NCBI GenBank assembly: GCA_029881175.1
Contig: JAOUNC010000094.1
Coordinates: 1 to 8,825, forward strand
DNA length: 8,825 nt
Direction: 5' to 3'
Source of the DNA: Nitrospirota bacterium
Lineage (GTDB): Bacteria; Nitrospirota; Nitrospiria; Nitrospirales; UBA8639
Notes under the pieces: model-generated
Database searches by the model: none
What the model was told of the DNA's origin: nothing
The model's input: the letters and a program-made list of their open reading frames with translations, nothing else
Made by a program: the position numbers and the translations under genes
Shown here: positions 6,547 to 8,825 of the stretch, piece after piece
Position numbering within the stretch: the stretch's first letter is position 1
How the letters are laid out: every line of letters starts with the position of its first letter

Positions 6547-6636
6547 TTGAGTATTCAGAAGAAAAGTGTGGCCTTTCTCCTACATCTTATACGGGAAATT
6601 ACGATACGAAAAGACAGAGAATGGAGAACCACAGGA
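6547..6636 (-). promoter_or_regulatory. phoU-ppnN spacer, possible internal promoter
   Basis: The 90-bp spacer contains a minus-strand TATAAG near 6590, with TTTTCG or TCGTAT upstream as a poor -35 candidate. No hairpin terminator separates the genes, so read-through from phoU is plausible. The promoter call is weak. Confidence 0.2.
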
Positions 6637-7305
6637 CTAAGGAGAGATCATATGACGGATGATTTTGCCTTCCACCATATAGACAACCAGTTCAGCCACA
6701 TTGGTGGCATGATCTGCAATACGTTCAATAGCCTTAGACACAAACAACAAGCGGATGGCGCCAGAAATCGTATGGGGGTTCTCCATCATGAAGGACAAGA
6801 GGTCTCGGAATATCTGCTCATTCAGATCATCGACATAGTCATCCTCGTTAAGAACTTGTCTGGCAAGAACCGAATCCTCTCTCACAAATGCATTCAGGGC
6901 TTCCCCCACCATCTTAATGGCGCGCTCGGCCATGAGCGGAATATCGATATACGGCTTCAGTTGGGGTTCAGCATGAAGCTCAATGGCACATTCACAGATA
7001 TTTTCTGCCAAATCGCTCATTCGCTCCAATTCTGTAGTAATTTTCATCGCCATCGTGACAAACCGAAGATCTCTGGCTGCAGGTTGGTGGAGAGCCAATA
7101 ATTCCAGACAGATTTCGTCAATTTCCACATCCATCGTATTCACCTGTCGATCATTCTGAATGACCTGATTGGCCACAAGATCATCACGATCCACAAGAGC
7201 GCTGAGCGCTTGACGAATTTGTGCTTCAACGAGAGCACCCATCCGCAAAATTCTTTGTTTAAGATCCGCCAACTCATCATCAAAATGTCGCTTCATAGGT
7301 GTCAT
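6637..7305 (-). CDS. phoU: Phosphate signalling regulator PhoU
   Basis: 222 residues, the usual PhoU size, made of two tandem three-helix PhoU repeats. Each repeat ends with the metal-binding motif: ELERMSDLAENI (about 93-104) and AIERIADHATNVAE (about 193-206). Other family landmarks are DRQVNTMDVEIDE (52-64) and QPAARDLRFV (74-83). Family knowledge: PhoU is a cytoplasmic negative regulator that contacts the PstSCAB transporter and the PhoR kinase, restraining phosphate uptake and Pho signalling. No pst or phoBR genes lie beside it, so it is either detached from them or works with a different transporter. I chose the ATG at 7305; an ATG three codons later and a TTG at 7323 also fit, and none has a clear Shine-Dalgarno. 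It is followed by ppnN and preceded by a 46-aa ORF, all on one strand. Confidence 0.95.
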   Translation of the reverse strand: MTPMKRHFDDELADLKQRILRMGALVEAQIRQALSALVDRDDLVANQVIQNDRQVNTMDVEIDEICLELLALHQPAARDLRFVTMAMKITTELERMSDLAENICECAIELHAEPQLKPYIDIPLMAERAIKMVGEALNAFVREDSVLARQVLNEDDYVDDLNEQIFRDLLSFMMENPHTISGAIRLLFVSKAIERIADHATNVAELVVYMVEGKIIRHMISP

Positions 7306-7333
7306 TTTTCTGTGAGGCAGCAAATCAAGCGAT

Positions 7334-7474
7334 TTACCCGATCACATAAGCCTGGGTCAGGGAATCTCCGGAATTGGTGAGATTTCTGGCGCCATCGACA
7401 AGGGCCTTCAGACGAATCCAGCAGCGCAAGAGAATGAATTTCTCCCAGTCAGAAAGCCCGATAAAGGCCATCAT
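7334..7474 (-). CDS. Candidate 46-aa ORF upstream of phoU
   Basis: A double ATG (7474 and 7471) directly follows an in-frame TGA and opens 46 codons to TAA at 7334-7336, 28 nt before the phoU start. The peptide begins MMAFIGLSDWEKFILLRCWI, continues RLKALVDGARNL, and ends SLTQAYVIG. It has an amphipathic helical first half with one cysteine and no signal peptide or clear membrane segment. The ribosome binding site is weak (GAG 6 nt before the ATG). Its position suggests that it leads the phoU transcript, but no family is recognised. It may be a small regulatory protein, a leader peptide, or a chance ORF. Confidence 0.4.
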   Translation of the reverse strand: MMAFIGLSDWEKFILLRCWIRLKALVDGARNLTNSGDSLTQAYVIG

Positions 7475-8377
7475 TCAATTCTCAAACCTGCTTGCACACA
7501 CCCCTCTCAGAGCCTGATCCGTTCATGAGAAAAAGGCCATGTCCTGAATACAATGTTCGCAGGTACATCCCTCACCCCAAAGGATGTTGAGCCGCTAGGG
7601 AATCTGGAGTCCCCCCTTTTCATGAGATTCATCTCACTGGTTTCATCTACCAGCCTCAGAAATTTCGCCACTGTGGTTTTAGCCGAAGGCACATTTTTTC
7701 AAAAAAATAAATCTCGGCAATTCCTACCATTGCGTCTCATTGTACCTGATTTAAACCTAAGAACCAGGATCAAGGGCATGCAAGGCAATGGGTTTTGCCG
7801 CCCTCACCTTAGAGAACCAAAAACTCACGCCACAGTTATGAAATTTCAAATGCACAAATTTCCGGTCCAGATGCCTACAAAAGAACTGCCTATCGAACGG
7901 CCTATCCTGCGATATGAAGAACGGACCCACCAGAGCGCCCCGCTGTAAGATTGGTTAGGTGCCGAACGAAAAGTCATGGGCATGATGACTGATGAAGGAA
8001 AAACCCTACAGACCTTTGACGGTCTGCCACCTGCACACCCAACCAACACTTCACTAATCAATACCTTGCCTGGAAGAGCCTGACTCCTCACGAGGTTAGG
8101 CACGGGTGATCTATGAATTACGCAGACCAATTCTGGTTCACAGGCGGGCATAAGATGGAGCACCATGTAAGTCCTTAGGTGATAGGCTTGTTGATCGAAG
8201 GAATCGACCAGGTCTCCAGAAAAGGACTAGGTAATTAGAGGGGTGTAAGTTTTTTCCTTCACCAATTCACCCAACCAAGGCGCTCCACGACTTTGTACTT
8301 GAGAAGCCGATTGGCCAGAGCAACAAAGTGACAGGGCGAACTCGGTTCCTACGAAATGGTAAGTAGGTACCAAAGAG
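7475..8377. other. About 900 bp with no defensible gene
   Basis: This stretch separates the minus-strand phoU group from the divergent right-hand gene, so it should hold the phoU promoter, though no clear -35/-10 pair is visible. The longest plus-strand frame (7553-7948) has no ribosome binding site and an unconvincing composition. Its last 36 codons (from the ATG at 7838) and the 35-codon frame from about 7976 read as tidy peptides but also lack ribosome binding sites. A CAGACC-GGTCTG inverted repeat lies near 8008-8025. At 8259-8348 (-) a 29-codon open stretch without an ATG looks protein-like and may be a gene fragment. Confidence 0.55.
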
Positions 8378-8405
8378 TTGTAAATGAAAAATAAAGGTAT
8401 ATAAT
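8378..8405 (+). promoter_or_regulatory. Sigma70-type promoter of the 8482-8754 gene
   Basis: TTGTAA (8378-8383) and a perfect TATAAT (8400-8405) are separated by 16 bp of AT-rich sequence. Transcription would start near 8412, giving a leader of about 70 nt. It is the strongest promoter match in the window. Confidence 0.72.
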
Positions 8406-8422
8406 CTCAAGAACATACCAAT

Positions 8423-8457
8423 CTTAAGCGAAAAATAACTTATAGATGTCGCTTAAG
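8423..8457 (+). promoter_or_regulatory. Leader hairpin overlapping an AAGGAGG sequence
   Basis: Perfect 9-nt arms CTTAAGCGA (8423-8431) and TCGCTTAAG (8449-8457) enclose a 17-nt AT-rich loop. The 3' arm contains the first three bases of AAGGAGG (8455-8461). A second Shine-Dalgarno-like AGGGGG (8468-8473) lies 8 nt before the ATG at 8482 and outside the stem. Folding could therefore modulate ribosome access or protect the 5' end of the mRNA. A temperature-sensitive switch is possible because the stem is AU-rich, but this is inference. Alternatively the arms are a DNA operator just downstream of the promoter. Confidence 0.5.
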
Positions 8458-8481
8458 GAGGCCTAAAAGGGGGACATTCTC

Positions 8482-8754
8482 ATGCGGATCAAACCTGGTG
8501 AGTTCGTTGTTTTTAGCAAACGTAAAACGTCGTCTCATCCAAGCCCTCGGGCCAAAGCCATCCACCCGGCCCAACATGGGGAATCCTATTCCTACATCAT
8601 TGATAAGTTTTGGAAAGTGGTGCAGGTAGTCGATGATGAAACCATCGAAGTGGAAACTCGACGCGGGAAACGACACCGTTTGGATAAGAATACGCCACTG
8701 GTGCGCAAGGCTGGCCTTTTGCATCAATTGGTTTACAGGGATCGTTTTTTTTAA
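8482..8754 (+). CDS. Small basic conserved-type protein, function unknown
   Basis: 90 residues from the ATG at 8482, with AGGGGG 8 nt upstream and a strong promoter about 80 bp before it. It is rich in Lys, Arg and His. The opening RIKPGEFVVFSKRK is followed by SPRAKAIHPAQHGESYSY (about 22-39), then DKFWKVVQVVDDETIEVET (41-59), RRGKRHRLDKN (60-70) and a C-terminal YRDRFF. The beta-rich, basic pattern (FWKVVQV..ETIEVETRRGK) suggests a compact SH3- or KOW-like barrel that may bind nucleic acid. That is inference from composition. There is no signal peptide, cysteine or membrane segment. The motif layout looks like a conserved uncharacterised family, but I cannot name it. It is the only plus-strand gene here and has its own regulated-looking leader. 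Confidence 0.82.
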   Translation: MRIKPGEFVVFSKRKTSSHPSPRAKAIHPAQHGESYSYIIDKFWKVVQVVDDETIEVETRRGKRHRLDKNTPLVRKAGLLHQLVYRDRFF

Positions 8755-8774
8755 AACCGAAGAGGGAAAGCCTC

Positions 8775-8816
8775 GCCTGAAGACAGGCCAGGGTTACCTT
8801 TGTGGTCTGCACCACA
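8775..8816 (+). terminator. Two short hairpins after the 90-aa protein gene
   Basis: GCCTG-AAGA-CAGGC (8775-8788) and TGTGGT-CTGC-ACCACA (8801-8816) lie 20-60 nt past the stop. The second is followed by CCATCTTTC at the window edge. They may end the transcript, but no clear T-run is visible and the window stops too soon to judge. Confidence 0.3.
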
Positions 8817-8825
8817 CCATCTTTC

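Noticed and set aside
7553..7948. 131-codon plus-strand ORF in the gene-poor stretch
   Set aside because: No ribosome binding site, no promoter, no recognisable domain and irregular composition. Length alone is weak support in a 900-bp gap.
1..8825. CRISPR arrays, insertion sequences, tRNA or rRNA genes
   Set aside because: No regularly spaced repeats, transposase motifs, terminal inverted repeats, tRNA T-loop signatures or rRNA landmarks were seen on either strand.

Overview
The window reads as a chromosomal segment of an environmental bacterium with roughly 48-50% GC by eye. Almost every supported gene lies on the minus strand; only a small gene at the right edge is on the plus strand. The set of genes (PhoU, a PpnN-type nucleosidase, a stand-alone receiver protein, small exported proteins, a fused membrane/spermidine-synthase-like protein and a small basic conserved protein) would suit a Nitrospira-like member of the Nitrospirota. 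That assignment is an impression from gene style only: the window contains no rRNA or other phylogenetic marker.

Layout from left to right. Positions 1-1746 (-) hold a polytopic membrane protein fused to a spermidine-synthase-like domain, cut by the left edge. It is preceded by a 35-codon ORF (1763-1870) that has a much better ribosome binding site than the large gene. Positions 1871-2262 have no gene but include a short palindrome, and 2263-2290 form a perfect hairpin. Positions 2360-2836 (-) are the decayed 3' end of a GH15 glucoamylase-type gene with an in-frame stop. Next come a lipoprotein (2905-3363), a hairpin (3517-3547), a small exported two-cysteine protein (3575-3856) and a stand-alone response regulator (3941-4459).

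Positions 4460-5148 look non-coding at first, but contain two plausible minus-strand small membrane proteins (4609-4716 and 4979-5125). The second begins 23 nt after the stop of ppnN (5149-6546). Upstream of ppnN is phoU (6637-7305), preceded by an unrecognised 46-codon ORF (7334-7474). Positions 7475-8377 have no gene I can defend. At the right edge, a consensus-like sigma70 promoter (8378-8405) drives a 5' leader whose hairpin pairs part of an AAGGAGG sequence, followed by a 90-aa basic conserved-type protein (8482-8754).

The clearest functional theme is phosphate and nucleotide economy: phoU and ppnN are adjacent and co-oriented with no Pst transporter genes beside them. The receiver protein followed by two small exported proteins could be a signalling and envelope group, but that is inference from position. 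The most novel-looking material is the set of very small ORFs (35, 35, 48 and 46 aa) and the hairpin leader at 8423-8457. I did not find a convincing new multi-gene system.
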